Of a stretch of DNA of 64,000 nt, positions 27,883 to 36,543 are shown piece by piece. Within the stretch, counting starts at the first letter, position 1. Each line of letters begins with the position of its first letter. The translations under genes were made by a program, and so were the position numbers. The notes beneath the pieces are model-generated. The model saw only the letters and a list, made by a program, of their open reading frames with translations, did no database searches and had not been told where the DNA came from. The stretch comes from Bog-756 sp963777665 (GTDB lineage Bacteria; Actinomycetota; Acidimicrobiia; Acidimicrobiales; RAAP-2), in contig CAVZRJ010000001.1 in the NCBI GenBank assembly GCA_963777665.1, positions 1,426,001-1,490,000 on the forward strand. The letters run 5' to 3'.

Positions 27883-29085
27883 ATGAGTGCCGCCATCGAC
27901 GTCGGAGCCGAGCGCGCGGCAACCCCCGGGTGCGCCCACGTGGCCCACCTCAACAACGCCGGTGCCGCGCTGCCCACCACGGCCACCCTGGACACGGTGG
28001 TCGCCCACCTGCACCGCGAGGCCCGCCACGGCGGGTACGAGGCTGCAGCCGAGGTGGCCGACGCGTATGCCGCGGTCCAGGTCTCGCTCGCGACGCTGGT
28101 CGGTGCGGGTCCCGACGAGGTCACCATCACCGGTTCGGACACCCACGGATGGGGCAAGGCGTTGTGGGGGTACGCCCTCGCGGGAGGGCTCGGGCCCGAC
28201 CGGCGGATCCTGGTCGACCGGATGGCCTACGACAGTCACTACCTCGGACTCCTCCAGGTCTGCGAGCTCACCGGAGCCTCCATCGACGTCGTCCCGAGCG
28301 AGCCCGACGGGACGCTCGACCTCGACGCCCTGTCCGCCGCGCTCGGGAGCGGCAACGCCGCGCTGGTCTCGGTGACCCACGTCGGCACGCACCGTGGACT
28401 GGTCAACCCGGTGGCAGCGGCGGGCGGTCTCTGCCGGGCCGTCGGCGTCCCCTACTACCTCGATGCCTGCCAGAGCATCGGGCAGCTCCCGGTCGACGTG
28501 GGCCGCATCGGCTGCGACGTGCTGACCGGAACCGGGCGCAAGTGGCTGCGCGGCCCCCGGGGCACCGGCATCCTCTACGTGCGGGCCGGCTTCGCCGAGG
28601 GTCTGCGACCACCGGGGGTGGACGGCGTCTCGGCGCTGTGGGACGACCCCTCCCACTACCGCCTGCGGTCCGGAGCCCAGCGGTTCGCCGAGTTCGAGGT
28701 CCCGGTGGCCCTGCACCTCGGCCTGGGGACGGCCGTCGACCACGTCCTGGAGCTCGGCATCGACGCCATCGCTGCCCGGGTGGCGATCCTCGGCGAGGAG
28801 CTGCGGGCACAGCTGGGCGCCCTCGCCGGCGTCACCGTCCACGACGGGGGCAAAGAGCGGTGCGGGATCGTGACCTTCACCGTCGACGGGTCCGGACCGG
28901 TGGCCGTGAAGGAAGCGGCCAGCTCGGCCGGCGTCAACCTGTCGGTCACCGAGGCCTCCGCCGCCCGGCTCGATCTCGCCGCCCCCGGGCCGACCACGGT
29001 GGTCCGGGCGTCACCCCACTACTACAACGCCGAGGACGAGCTCGGCCGGCTGGTCAACGTGGTAGCCGGGCTGACCCGGCCCTGA
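27883..29085 (+). CDS. Class V aminotransferase-fold PLP enzyme
   Basis: A 400-residue fold-type I PLP enzyme of the cysteine desulfurase / class V group. YYLDACQSIGQLPVDV holds the Asp and Gln that contact the cofactor ring, and GTGRKWLRGPRG holds the Schiff-base lysine (about residue 222). EVTITGSDTHGWG is the phosphate-binding start. Substrate specificity (desulfurase, selenocysteine lyase, isopenicillin epimerase-like or EgtE-like) cannot be told. TAGCCT lies 9 nt before the ATG at 27883, so the leader is very short or absent. It is divergent from pdxH, which makes its cofactor. Confidence 0.85.
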   Translation: MSAAIDVGAERAATPGCAHVAHLNNAGAALPTTATLDTVVAHLHREARHGGYEAAAEVADAYAAVQVSLATLVGAGPDEVTITGSDTHGWGKALWGYALAGGLGPDRRILVDRMAYDSHYLGLLQVCELTGASIDVVPSEPDGTLDLDALSAALGSGNAALVSVTHVGTHRGLVNPVAAAGGLCRAVGVPYYLDACQSIGQLPVDVGRIGCDVLTGTGRKWLRGPRGTGILYVRAGFAEGLRPPGVDGVSALWDDPSHYRLRSGAQRFAEFEVPVALHLGLGTAVDHVLELGIDAIAARVAILGEELRAQLGALAGVTVHDGGKERCGIVTFTVDGSGPVAVKEAASSAGVNLSVTEASAARLDLAAPGPTTVVRASPHYYNAEDELGRLVNVVAGLTRP

Positions 29086-29132
29086 GCGGGTCGGATCGTC
29101 GCGCCGTTGCGCGACGGACCCGGGGTGCCGTC

Positions 29133-29729
29133 TCAGGCCGCAGGTCCGGGGGACGACCGCTTGGCCGGGCAGCCGACCACGTGGTCGTCGACCACCCCGA
29201 CCGCCTGGAGGAAGGCGTAGACGATGGTCGACCCGACGAAGGTGAACCCGCGCCGTTTGAGGTCTTTGGACAGGCGATCCGAGAGGTCTGTGTGGGGCGC
29301 CAGCTCGCCCAGGTCGGTCGGATAGTTGACGATCGGCACGCCGCCCACCCAGCCCCACACATAGTCCGCGAAAGTGCCGTGCTCCTCCTGGACAGCCAGG
29401 AACGCACGCGCGTTGGTCACGGTGCTCGCCACCTTCAACCGGTTGCGCACGATGCCCGGGTCGGAGAGGAGCGCGGAGAGGCGGTCCTCGTCGAAGGCGG
29501 CCACCCGGCGGGGGTCGAACCCGTCGAAGGCCTTCCGGTACCCCTCTCGCCTGGCCAGCACGGTCGACCACGAGAGGCCGGCCTGGGCCCCTTCGAGCAG
29601 GAGCAATTCGAAGAGGTGGCGGTCGTCGTGTGAGGGCACCCCCCACTCGTCGTCGTGGTAGCGGCGCATCTCGTCGGAGCCCTCGGCCCATGCGCACCGT
29701 GCGCCCGTCGACGACCGGCCGCGGGTCAT
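29133..29729 (-). CDS. tag: DNA-3-methyladenine glycosylase I
   Basis: A 198-residue base-excision repair enzyme that removes 3-methyladenine. The zinc-binding residues characteristic of Tag are present: Cys12 (RCAWAEG), His25 (RYHDDEWG), and near the C-terminus a His in VVDDHVV and a Cys in VGCP. LLLEGAQAGLSW contains the base-pocket residues, and FDPRRVAAF and LLSDPGIVRNRLKV match the helix-hairpin region. Normal family length. The ATG at 29729 lies 6 nt after TAGGGT. A single gene, divergent from the SDR operon. Confidence 0.92.
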   Translation of the reverse strand: MTRGRSSTGARCAWAEGSDEMRRYHDDEWGVPSHDDRHLFELLLLEGAQAGLSWSTVLARREGYRKAFDGFDPRRVAAFDEDRLSALLSDPGIVRNRLKVASTVTNARAFLAVQEEHGTFADYVWGWVGGVPIVNYPTDLGELAPHTDLSDRLSKDLKRRGFTFVGSTIVYAFLQAVGVVDDHVVGCPAKRSSPGPAA

Positions 29730-29735
29730 CGGGCC

Positions 29736-29741
29736 ACCCTA
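29736..29741 (-). promoter_or_regulatory. -10 box TAGGGT, leaderless tag
   Basis: Minus-strand TAGGGT is 6 nt upstream of the ATG at 29729. Confidence 0.55.
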
Positions 29742-29773
29742 CAACGCCCACTTCACGAGTCCGAGGGGCTGCG

Positions 29774-29851
29774 GTCCGGGTGTCGGCGGAGACCATGGTC
29801 GCTCAGAACTCGTGTCCGGGCGTCGGCGGCGACCACGGTCCCTCAAGAACT
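29774..29851 (+). repeat. Two imperfect 38-bp tandem copies, 40-bp period
   Basis: GTCCGGG(T/C)GTCGGCGG, (A/C)GACCA(T/C)GGTC and (G/C)CTCA..AAC occur at 29774-29811 and again at 29814-29851. The copies differ at only a few positions. They lie in the non-coding space between the divergent tag and SDR genes. Function unknown; a binding-site array or a slipped duplication are both possible. Confidence 0.6.
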
Positions 29852-29874
29852 GCCAGGTGCTATAGCCCGTATGC

Positions 29875-29885
29875 ATATGGCATAT
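29875..29885. promoter_or_regulatory. Candidate operator ATATGGCATAT
   Basis: An inverted repeat with perfect 5-bp arms (ATATG-G-CATAT) in an AT-rich island (29860-29890) within otherwise GC-rich DNA, about 95 nt before the SDR start. It could be a regulator site or part of a promoter. No regulator gene adjoins it. Confidence 0.35.
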
Positions 29886-29979
29886 ACCGATCCTGAGAAA
29901 TTTGGGCACACTGTCGACTCCCGGGCCTACTCCCGGGGCTCGTGCGCACGCCACCCGCGGGACCCGCTAGAAGAGGGGG

Positions 29980-30759
29980 ATGATCCTCGAAGGAAAGACC
30001 GTCCTGGTAACCGGCGTCGGCGGGGGGCTGGGCCGCGAGTGCGCCGCGGCCGCCCTGCGTGACGGGGCCAACGTCGTCGTCGCTGCGCGCACCGCCGACA
30101 CCCTCGGCGCCATCGCCGCCGAGCTCGACCCGACCGGGACCAAGGTGGCGTCCCAGGTCACCGACATCACCGACGCCGACTCGTGCGGGGCGCTCGTCGA
30201 GCTCGCCCGCGACCGGTTCGGGTCGGTCGACGCGTTGGTCCAGGTGGCCGCCTTCGAGCACGCCTGGGGCGGCCTCTACGACCTCAAGTTCGAGGACTGG
30301 CGCTCGGCGTTCGAGACCAACGTCATCGGTGCCCTCACCGTCATCCGCCCGGCGGCCGAGGCGATGAAGGCCGGCGGGGGCGGGTCGATCGTCCTCATCG
30401 GGTCGCAGTCGATGTTCCAGCCGCAGATGCCCCAGGGGGGCTACGCCGCATCCAAGAGCGCGCTGCTGACCGCGATGTACTACCTCTGCGACGAGCTCGG
30501 GCCGGACAACATCCGCTGCAACATGGTGATCCCCTCGTGGATGTGGGGGCCGCCGGTCGAGATGCTCATGAACTGGCGGGCCAAGAACGAGGACAAGTCG
30601 GTGGAGGAGGCGCTCGACGACGTGGTCGGGAAGTTTCCGCTGCGGAGGATGACCGAGGACGGCGAGGTGGCCGATGTCGTGGCCTTCTTCGCCTCCGACC
30701 ACGCCAAGGCGGTCACCGGCCAGTACCTGCTGGTCAACTCCGGCGAGATGCTCCGATGA
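29980..30759 (+). CDS. Short-chain dehydrogenase/reductase
   Basis: A 259-residue classical SDR. The cofactor motif is TGVGGGLG (residues 11-18), the catalytic Ser is in VLIGSQSM, and YxxxK is in GYAASKSA. It oxidises or reduces a hydroxy/keto group with NAD(P). The C-terminal part (IPSWMWGPPVEMLMNW) is aromatic-rich, as in SDRs for bulky or steroid-like substrates. The ATG at 29980 follows AAGAGGGGG. Its stop overlaps the next start (ATGA), so it forms an operon with the DapB-like reductase and probably the SnoaL-like gene. Confidence 0.87.
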   Translation: MILEGKTVLVTGVGGGLGRECAAAALRDGANVVVAARTADTLGAIAAELDPTGTKVASQVTDITDADSCGALVELARDRFGSVDALVQVAAFEHAWGGLYDLKFEDWRSAFETNVIGALTVIRPAAEAMKAGGGGSIVLIGSQSMFQPQMPQGGYAASKSALLTAMYYLCDELGPDNIRCNMVIPSWMWGPPVEMLMNWRAKNEDKSVEEALDDVVGKFPLRRMTEDGEVADVVAFFASDHAKAVTGQYLLVNSGEMLR

Positions 30760-31832
30760 GCGCCGCCAAACGGGTCGTGGTCTGGGGGACCGGGTTCGTG
30801 GGCAAGATGGTCATTCCGGAGGTGGTGCGCCACCCCGCCTTCGAGCTGGTCGGGGTCGGGGTCTCCCATCCGGAGAAGGTGGGCCGTGACGCCGGAGAGA
30901 TCTGCGGGATCGGCCCGGTCGGGATCACCGCCACCGACGACATCGAGTCGCTCATCGCGCTCCGTCCCGACGCCCTCGTGCACTACGGGCCGACCGCAGC
31001 CAAGGCCGACGAGAACATCCGTGACATCGGCGCCTTCCTGCGGGCCGGCGTCGACGTGTCCTCGACGGCCATGACCCCGTGGGTCTGGCCGGCCATGTCG
31101 CTCAACCCGCCGAGCTGGATCGAGCCGATCACCAAGGCCTGCGAGTCCGGCGGCGCGTCCTGCTTCACCACCGGGATCGACCCCGGCTTCGCCAACGATC
31201 TCTTCCCGATGACCCTGATGGGCCTCTGCAGCGAGGTCCGCCAGGTCCGCGCCCTCGAGATCCTCGACTACGCCAACTACGAGGGCGACTACGAGGACGA
31301 GATGGGCATCGGCCGGCCGCCCGAGTTCACCCCGCTCCTCGAGCACACCGACATCCTGGCCATGTCCTGGGGTGGGACCATCCCGATGATGGCCCATGCG
31401 GTGGGCGTGGAGCTCGACGAGATCACCAGCACCTGGGAGAAGTGGGTCACCGACACCCCGATCACCACGGCCAAGGGGATCATTCAGCCCGGCGAGGTGG
31501 CGGCGATCCGCTTCACCATCAACGGACTGGTCCACGGGGAGCCCCGGATCTGCCTCGAGCACGTCAACCGGTGCGGCGCCGACGCCGCCCCCGACTGGCC
31601 GCGGGGCAACCAACAGGACGTCTACCGGGTCGTCATCGACGGCACGCCGTCGATCACCCAGGAGACCGCGTTCCGGTTCACCGACGGCTCGGGCCGGGAC
31701 GCTGCGGCGGCGGGCTGCCTCGCGACCGGGCTCCGCGCCCTCAACGCGGTCCCCTCTCTCAACGAACGCCCCCCGGGGTGGGTCACCGCCCTCGATCTGC
31801 CGCTCATCCCCGGGGTCGGTACGATCCGCTGA
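30756..31832 (+). CDS. Dihydrodipicolinate reductase-like oxidoreductase
   Basis: A 358-residue NAD(P)-binding protein: VVVWGTGFVGKMVIPEVV is a Rossmann GxGxxG start, and LVHYGPTAAKADENI resembles the DapB-like family found widely in mycobacteria and Acidimicrobiia. TGIDPGFANDLFPM and RALEILDYANYEG are conserved-looking blocks of the second domain. It is longer than true DapB (about 250 residues) and lies in a lipid/steroid-type setting, so it is probably not the lysine enzyme. The start overlaps the SDR stop by 4 nt. Reaction unknown; likely a reductase acting in the same pathway. Confidence 0.75.
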   Translation: MSAAKRVVVWGTGFVGKMVIPEVVRHPAFELVGVGVSHPEKVGRDAGEICGIGPVGITATDDIESLIALRPDALVHYGPTAAKADENIRDIGAFLRAGVDVSSTAMTPWVWPAMSLNPPSWIEPITKACESGGASCFTTGIDPGFANDLFPMTLMGLCSEVRQVRALEILDYANYEGDYEDEMGIGRPPEFTPLLEHTDILAMSWGGTIPMMAHAVGVELDEITSTWEKWVTDTPITTAKGIIQPGEVAAIRFTINGLVHGEPRICLEHVNRCGADAAPDWPRGNQQDVYRVVIDGTPSITQETAFRFTDGSGRDAAAAGCLATGLRALNAVPSLNERPPGWVTALDLPLIPGVGTIR

Positions 31833-31885
31833 CCGTGCCGGCCCGCCGGGCTCGAACCGCCGAACCGCCAACGCCAGGAGCGACC

Positions 31886-32377
31886 ATGACCCCCGAGGAC
31901 CTCGTCGAGATCGAGCTGATCAAGCGGCTCAAGTACCGGTACCTCCGCTGTCTGGACCAGAAGCTCTGGGACGAGATCGAAGGCTGCTTCGTCCCCGAGG
32001 TCACCGCCCGCTACGGCGGCGGGCTCTACGAGTTCGAGGGCCGCGACGCCATCATGGAGTTCCTGCGCACCTCGATGGGGAAGACCACCATGCTGAGCAG
32101 CCACCGCTGCCACCACCCGGAGATCGACCTGACCGGCCCCGACTCGGCGACCGGGGTGTGGGCCCTCGAGGACACGGTCATCCTCACCGACATCGGGATC
32201 GCGGTGCAGGGTGCCGCCTTCTACACCGACGACTATGTGAAGCGGGACGACACCTGGCTCATCGCCCACACCGGCTACCGGCGCACCTACGAGGAGCTGG
32301 TCCCCCGGAGCTCGATCGCCGGCCTCAAGCTGACCGCCGACTGGTGGGCCACCGACGGACGTTCGACCCTGGGCTGA
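31886..32377 (+). CDS. SnoaL-like (NTF2-fold) protein
   Basis: A 163-residue NTF2-fold protein. LIKRLKYRYLRCLDQKLWDE, then CFVPEVTARYGGG, then MLSSHRCHHPEIDLTG and WLIAHTGYRRTYEELVPR, match the SnoaL_4 group, which includes hydratase-, dehydratase- and ketosteroid isomerase-like enzymes as well as inactive members. Tyr and His residues in the pocket could be catalytic, but I cannot assign a reaction. ATG 31886 with CCAGGAG upstream. It follows the DapB-like gene by 53 nt and is probably the third gene of that operon. Confidence 0.8.
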   Translation: MTPEDLVEIELIKRLKYRYLRCLDQKLWDEIEGCFVPEVTARYGGGLYEFEGRDAIMEFLRTSMGKTTMLSSHRCHHPEIDLTGPDSATGVWALEDTVILTDIGIAVQGAAFYTDDYVKRDDTWLIAHTGYRRTYEELVPRSSIAGLKLTADWWATDGRSTLG

Positions 32378-32399
32378 GCCGCCATCCCGTCCCGGCCGG

Positions 32400-33155
32400 T
32401 CAGGACAGCGTGGCCCCGTCGATCCGGATGTCTGCGCCGTTCATGTGGGAGGCCTCGTCGGAGGCGACATAGGCGATGGCCGCGGCGATCCCGTCAGGCG
32501 TGCCGAAGGGCCCGAGCGGGGTCACCCGCCGGATGAGCTTGATGTCGGCTCCCTCGGGGAGCTGGAACGCCCCGGTGATCGGGGTGTCGATGGCTCCCGG
32601 GCTGATCGTGTTGGCACGGATCCCGGCCGCCGCATACTCGACGGCCAGCTCACGGGTCAGGGCGAGGATCCCGCCCTTGGAGGCCGAGTAGGCCAGGGCC
32701 CAGGGCTGGCCGGCGTGCGCCGCGGTCGACGCCAGGTTGACGATGCACCCCTTGGATGCGAGCAGGTGGGGCAGCGACTCGCGGCACACGAGGAAGGTGC
32801 CGGTGAGGTTCACGGCCAGGATCCGGTTCCACTCCTCGAGCGCGAGATCGTGCGAGTGTCCGAAGGAGAGGATCCCGGCCACGTTGGCCACGACGTCGAG
32901 GGAACCGAGCGTCCCGACCGCCGATCCCACCAGCGACCGCACCCCTTCTTCGGTCGACACGTCGCCGACCTGCGCGGTGACCGATCCGTCGAGCCCCTCG
33001 GCCTCGGCGGCCACCTCGGCCAACGGCCCGCCGTTGACGTCGACCGCGACCACGTCGGCCCCCTCGGCGGCCAGTCGCAGGACGGTGGCCCGGCCGATGC
33101 CAGAGGCACCGCCGGTCACCAGCGCCGTTCGTCCACTGAACCGGTCCATGGGCAT
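32400..33155 (-). CDS. Short-chain dehydrogenase/reductase
   Basis: A 251-residue classical SDR: TGGASGIG for the cofactor, VVANVAGIL for the core, a catalytic Ser in NLASTAA, and YxxxK in LAYSASKGG. ISPGAIDTPITGAF and HMNGADIRIDGATLS are typical of 3-oxoacyl/alcohol dehydrogenase-like SDRs. Substrate unknown. ATG 33155 is 6 nt after TACAGT, so it is probably leaderless; ATG 33149 is an alternative. It converges with the SnoaL-like gene and is divergent from the beta-lactamase-like gene. Confidence 0.87.
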   Translation of the reverse strand: MPMDRFSGRTALVTGGASGIGRATVLRLAAEGADVVAVDVNGGPLAEVAAEAEGLDGSVTAQVGDVSTEEGVRSLVGSAVGTLGSLDVVANVAGILSFGHSHDLALEEWNRILAVNLTGTFLVCRESLPHLLASKGCIVNLASTAAHAGQPWALAYSASKGGILALTRELAVEYAAAGIRANTISPGAIDTPITGAFQLPEGADIKLIRRVTPLGPFGTPDGIAAAIAYVASDEASHMNGADIRIDGATLS

Positions 33156-33161
33156 CGCCGC

Positions 33162-33167
33162 ACTGTA
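33162..33167 (-). promoter_or_regulatory. -10 box TACAGT, leaderless SDR gene
   Basis: Minus-strand TACAGT is 6 nt upstream of the ATG at 33155. Confidence 0.5.
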
Positions 33168-33243
33168 GGACGCCGTGCGCACGGGTGCCGTCCCCTCGTC
33201 CTGGCAGTCCGGACAAGCCCGTCCCCGGCGCGAGACTGCGATC

Positions 33244-34377
33244 GTGGAGGTGCCGATCACCGGGAGCTGTGGCGAGCGGTTCACCGCCGTGCGCGAGGCG
33301 TTCGCGGCCAACTTCGCGGACCGTGGGGAGGTCGGGGGCGCGGTCACCGTCCTGCTCGGTGGGTCCCCGGTGGTCGAGCTGGTCGGGGGCTGGGCCGACG
33401 CGGCCCGGACACGGCCCTGGGAGCCGGACACCCTCGTCGACGTCTACTCGGTCGGGAAGGCGGTCGTCGCCCTCCTGGCCCTGCAATCCGTCGATCGGGG
33501 CCTCCTCGGCCTGGACGATCCGGTTGCCTCGGTCTGGCCGGAGTTCGCGGCAGGGGGAAGCAGTCCGCCACCGTCCGGCACGCCCTCTGCCACCGGGCCG
33601 GCGTCCCCGCCATCCGCGAGCCCCTCACCAACGACGACCTCTGGCAGTGGGAACGGATGACCGTCGGCGCTTGCCGCCACCGACGCGTGGTGGGAACCGG
33701 GAACCCGGCACGCCTACCACACCAACACCTACGGCCACCTGATCGGTGAGCTCGTGCACCGGACGACCGGTCAGCTCCCGGGCGCCCGGCTGCGCGACGT
33801 CGTCGAGCCACTCGGCGCCGAGATCTTCTTCGGGGTGCCGGTCGAGGAGCAGGCGCGGTGCGCGGAGGTGCTCTGGGCATTCGGTGAGGACGTCCCGGAC
33901 CTCCTCTCGGGCGACCTCAGCGACGACGAGCGGATGGTGAACCTCGGCTATGTGAACCCGCCCGGCTACTCGTCGCTGGGCGTGGTCAACACCGCTGAGT
34001 GGCGGGGTGCGCAAGTGCCGTCGACCAATGGCCATGCCACGGCGACCGGGATCGCCCGGGTCTACGCGGCCCTGCTCGAGCCCGGGCGGCTCCTCTCCCC
34101 CGCCCTCCTCGCCGAGGCGGTCCGACCCCAGTCCGTGGGCTTCTGTCCGGTGCTCGGCGAAGAGGTGACCTTCGGGCTCGGGTTCAAGCCCACCGTTCCC
34201 AAGCGCCGGTTCGGACCCAACCCGGGGAGCTTCGGTCACTTCGGCACGGGCGGCGCGGTCGGCTTCGCCGACCCGGCCTCGGGAATCGCGTTCGGCTACG
34301 CCATGAACCACGTGATCCCGCGATGGCAGAGCAGCCGGAACCGGTCGCTCATCGAGGCCGTCTACGCATGCCTCTGA
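33244..34377 (+). pseudogene. Beta-lactamase-family serine hydrolase (EstB-like), two frameshifts
   Basis: The product resembles class C beta-lactamase-like esterases: YSVGKAVVAL is the SxxK motif, and AYHTNTYGHL holds the YxN-like Tyr. The frame changes twice. At a run of five G (33553-33557) the protein leaves frame and continues as GKQSATVRHALCHRAG. Near 33660-33666 it returns to the first frame as SALAATDAWWEPG. Six G at the first site and one base fewer at the second would restore a normal protein of about 377 residues. The start is uncertain (GTG 33244 chosen; in-frame GTGs at 33175 and 33250). The last 29 nt overlap the convergent tauE-like gene. Confidence 0.75.
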
Positions 34378-35326
34378 CCGGCCGGGCCCACTCCTGGTGG
34401 ACGACCTCGTCGGGCTCGGGGTCGGGATCGCCGGGGAGCGCCCCGACCGGCAGCACGTCCTTCTGCCACGGTCGGAGATAGGCAAGCCAGACCGCTCCGG
34501 CCGCGAACAGCACGACACACAGGATCCAGCCGAGAGCCGTGGTGCCCACCCCCACGTACTTGAGGCCGGAGGCGAAGATCACGAAGGTGATGGCCGGACG
34601 GATGTACTTGTCCGGCGCGCGCGAGGAGAAGAAGGCCCCGACCAGGACGGCCGGCACGCTGCCGATGATGATCGAGGCGGTGACCGAGAACTCGACGTGC
34701 CCGAAGGTCAGGGCACCGAGGGCGGCGGCCAGGGTCAGGGGGACCGCCTGGGTCAGATCGGTGCCGACCAGCTGGTTGGCCCCGAGCATCGGGTAGACGA
34801 ACAGCAGCAGCACGATCATGAGGGAGCCGGAGCCCACCGACGTCATGCCCACGATCAGTCCGCCGGTCATCCCGATGAGCACCGATGGGACCGGCCGGAC
34901 CACCAGGTCGTGCACGACGGCCCGGCGCCCCGTGCCGCTCCTGCGGTCGAGCACGTAGCGGAGCACCATGGCGGCCGCCCCGACCAACAGGGCCGCCCCC
35001 AGAGCCTTCTGGATATTGGCTTCGGCACCGCTCGAGTGGCCCATGAGGTGGAGCAGGTAGGCGCCGAGGAAGGCCATGGGGACGGAGCCGAGGACCATCC
35101 AGCCGACCAGCGCGAGGTTCACGGTCTTCTTGCTCAGGTGGACTGCCGCGCCGACCGGCCGCATGACCACGGCCGCCACCAGGTCGCTCGAGATGGCGGC
35201 CGACGGCTTGATGCCGAACAGCAGGATGAGCATCGGGGTCATCAGTGCCCCCCCGCCGGCACCGGTGAGCCCGACCAGGAACCCGACCAGCGCGCTGCCG
35301 AGGACGATGTACGGGTTGACGCTCAT
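34349..35326 (-). CDS. TauE/SafE-family membrane exporter
   Basis: A 325-residue membrane protein with about eight spans in two halves. The family signature appears at the start of each half: GFLVGLTGAGGGALMTPML near residue 15 and GLIVGMTSVGSGSLMIVLL near residue 155. Members export sulfite, sulfonates or other organic anions; the substrate here is unknown. A soluble acidic/basic tail (DPEPDEVVHQEW) ends the protein. ATG 35326 lies 5 nt after TATTAT on the minus strand, and the space holds AGGGA, so initiation may be leaderless or by a very short leader. Confidence 0.88.
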   Translation of the reverse strand: MSVNPYIVLGSALVGFLVGLTGAGGGALMTPMLILLFGIKPSAAISSDLVAAVVMRPVGAAVHLSKKTVNLALVGWMVLGSVPMAFLGAYLLHLMGHSSGAEANIQKALGAALLVGAAAMVLRYVLDRRSGTGRRAVVHDLVVRPVPSVLIGMTGGLIVGMTSVGSGSLMIVLLLFVYPMLGANQLVGTDLTQAVPLTLAAALGALTFGHVEFSVTASIIIGSVPAVLVGAFFSSRAPDKYIRPAITFVIFASGLKYVGVGTTALGWILCVVLFAAGAVWLAYLRPWQKDVLPVGALPGDPDPEPDEVVHQEWARPVRGMRRRPR

Positions 35327-35388
35327 TCCCTATAATATTGCGAGGAATTGGTGGGGCACAAGCCCCCTGGTCAGCCTCTGCGCGGCCG

Positions 35389-36543
35389 TTACAGCGTGCG
35401 GCGTCGGTACTCTCGCCAGGCCAGCCGACCGAGCAAGAAGAGCGCCGCGATGAAGAGGAGCACGAAGAGCGTGCGGCCGGCGATGCGGATGAGCCACTCG
35501 ACCCCGGCCACGAACCCGCCGACCGCTGCGCTCCAGGCCGCGCTGAGTCCGGAACGCGGCCCGGGAGGCGGCGGTGGAGGCTTTCCGGACTGGGAGAGCG
35601 AGACGGTCAGTGTGGCGTACGTCGTCTGGCTGTCGAGCACGTTGAGCTGACCCTGCAACTGCTCGATCTGGCTCTGGATGGTGTCGAGCTGGCTCTGCAC
35701 GCTGAGGATGTCACCGATCGAGGTGGCCTTGGCGAGGATGGTCAGATACTGCTGGCGGCTCGCGTCGAGCGCGGCGATCCTCGCCTGGAGGTCGACGTAC
35801 TGGCCCGTGACGTCCGTGGAGGTCGAGGAGACCGACGTGACCTTGGCAACCTTCTGCACCTGGTCGAGCAGCGCCCCGAACTGCGCCTGCGGGACCTGGA
35901 GGACCAGCTGCCCGTAGGAGGAGCCGACGCCGGCCGCGCCCACCTGCAACTGAGAGCGCGCGACGAACCCACCGGCGCCGGTCGTGAGATCGGTCAGGTG
36001 GGACACCACAGTGCTGAGGGACCCCGAAGCGATCGAAAGGTCCACCGACCCGGTCGTCACCACCTTGGGCGGCTGCCCGACCACGCCGCTCGGGAGCGGC
36101 GGCGGGGAGGTGTCCGGCGTGACACTCGCCGGCCCCGACACCGACGACCCGGGGCTCGCAGTGACGCCGGATCCTTGCGCGACACCGGCGCCCGATGCCT
36201 GCTTCGGGAACAGCGGTGCAGACGAGGCCCCACCGCTGTGGGATGGCAGGGCGATGGTTGGCCCGGCTGCCGTCTGGACCTGCGGCGCCCCGCCTGTGGA
36301 CTCGACCAGGGCGACCCCGCCGACCACCGCGACGAGCGCGGCGGCAACCAGGGCCGCCCGTCCGCGCAAGCCCCGTGGCATCGATGGACGAGGGAGGGAC
36401 GGCAGCGCGGAGGAACGGTTGCGTCCAACCGTCCCGGCCCGGGCCGCCTCGAGGATGCGCTCGGGGCCGTCGGTGGGGACATCGGCGCGTGCCGCAGCCT
36501 TGTGCAGGGAGGCCCGCAGTCGCTCGTCGTCGAGCATGGTCAT
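35389..36543 (-). CDS. DUF4349 membrane protein, likely partner of the ECF sigma factor
   Basis: A 384-residue protein. Residues 1-75 are cytoplasmic and helical (LDDERLRASLHKAAARAD). A span lies at about 80-100, then a Ser/Pro linker, then a DUF4349 domain (TTGSVDLSIASGSL, GGFVARSQLQ, GQLVLQVPQAQF) with a coiled coil of about 60 residues (DLQARIAALDASRQQYL, then QSQLDTIQSQIEQLQGQL). A second span and a basic tail close it. The start overlaps the sigma-factor stop by 4 nt. Its topology (cytoplasmic helical N-terminus plus outside sensor domain) suits an anti-sigma factor, which is an inference. Confidence 0.75.
   Translation of the reverse strand: MTMLDDERLRASLHKAAARADVPTDGPERILEAARAGTVGRNRSSALPSLPRPSMPRGLRGRAALVAAALVAVVGGVALVESTGGAPQVQTAAGPTIALPSHSGGASSAPLFPKQASGAGVAQGSGVTASPGSSVSGPASVTPDTSPPPLPSGVVGQPPKVVTTGSVDLSIASGSLSTVVSHLTDLTTGAGGFVARSQLQVGAAGVGSSYGQLVLQVPQAQFGALLDQVQKVAKVTSVSSTSTDVTGQYVDLQARIAALDASRQQYLTILAKATSIGDILSVQSQLDTIQSQIEQLQGQLNVLDSQTTYATLTVSLSQSGKPPPPPPGPRSGLSAAWSAAVGGFVAGVEWLIRIAGRTLFVLLFIAALFLLGRLAWREYRRRTL

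Noticed and set aside
33553..33666. Programmed frameshifting in the beta-lactamase-like gene
   Set aside because: Two opposite shifts in one gene, one in a G run, without a slippery heptamer plus downstream structure that I can see, fit errors or decay better.
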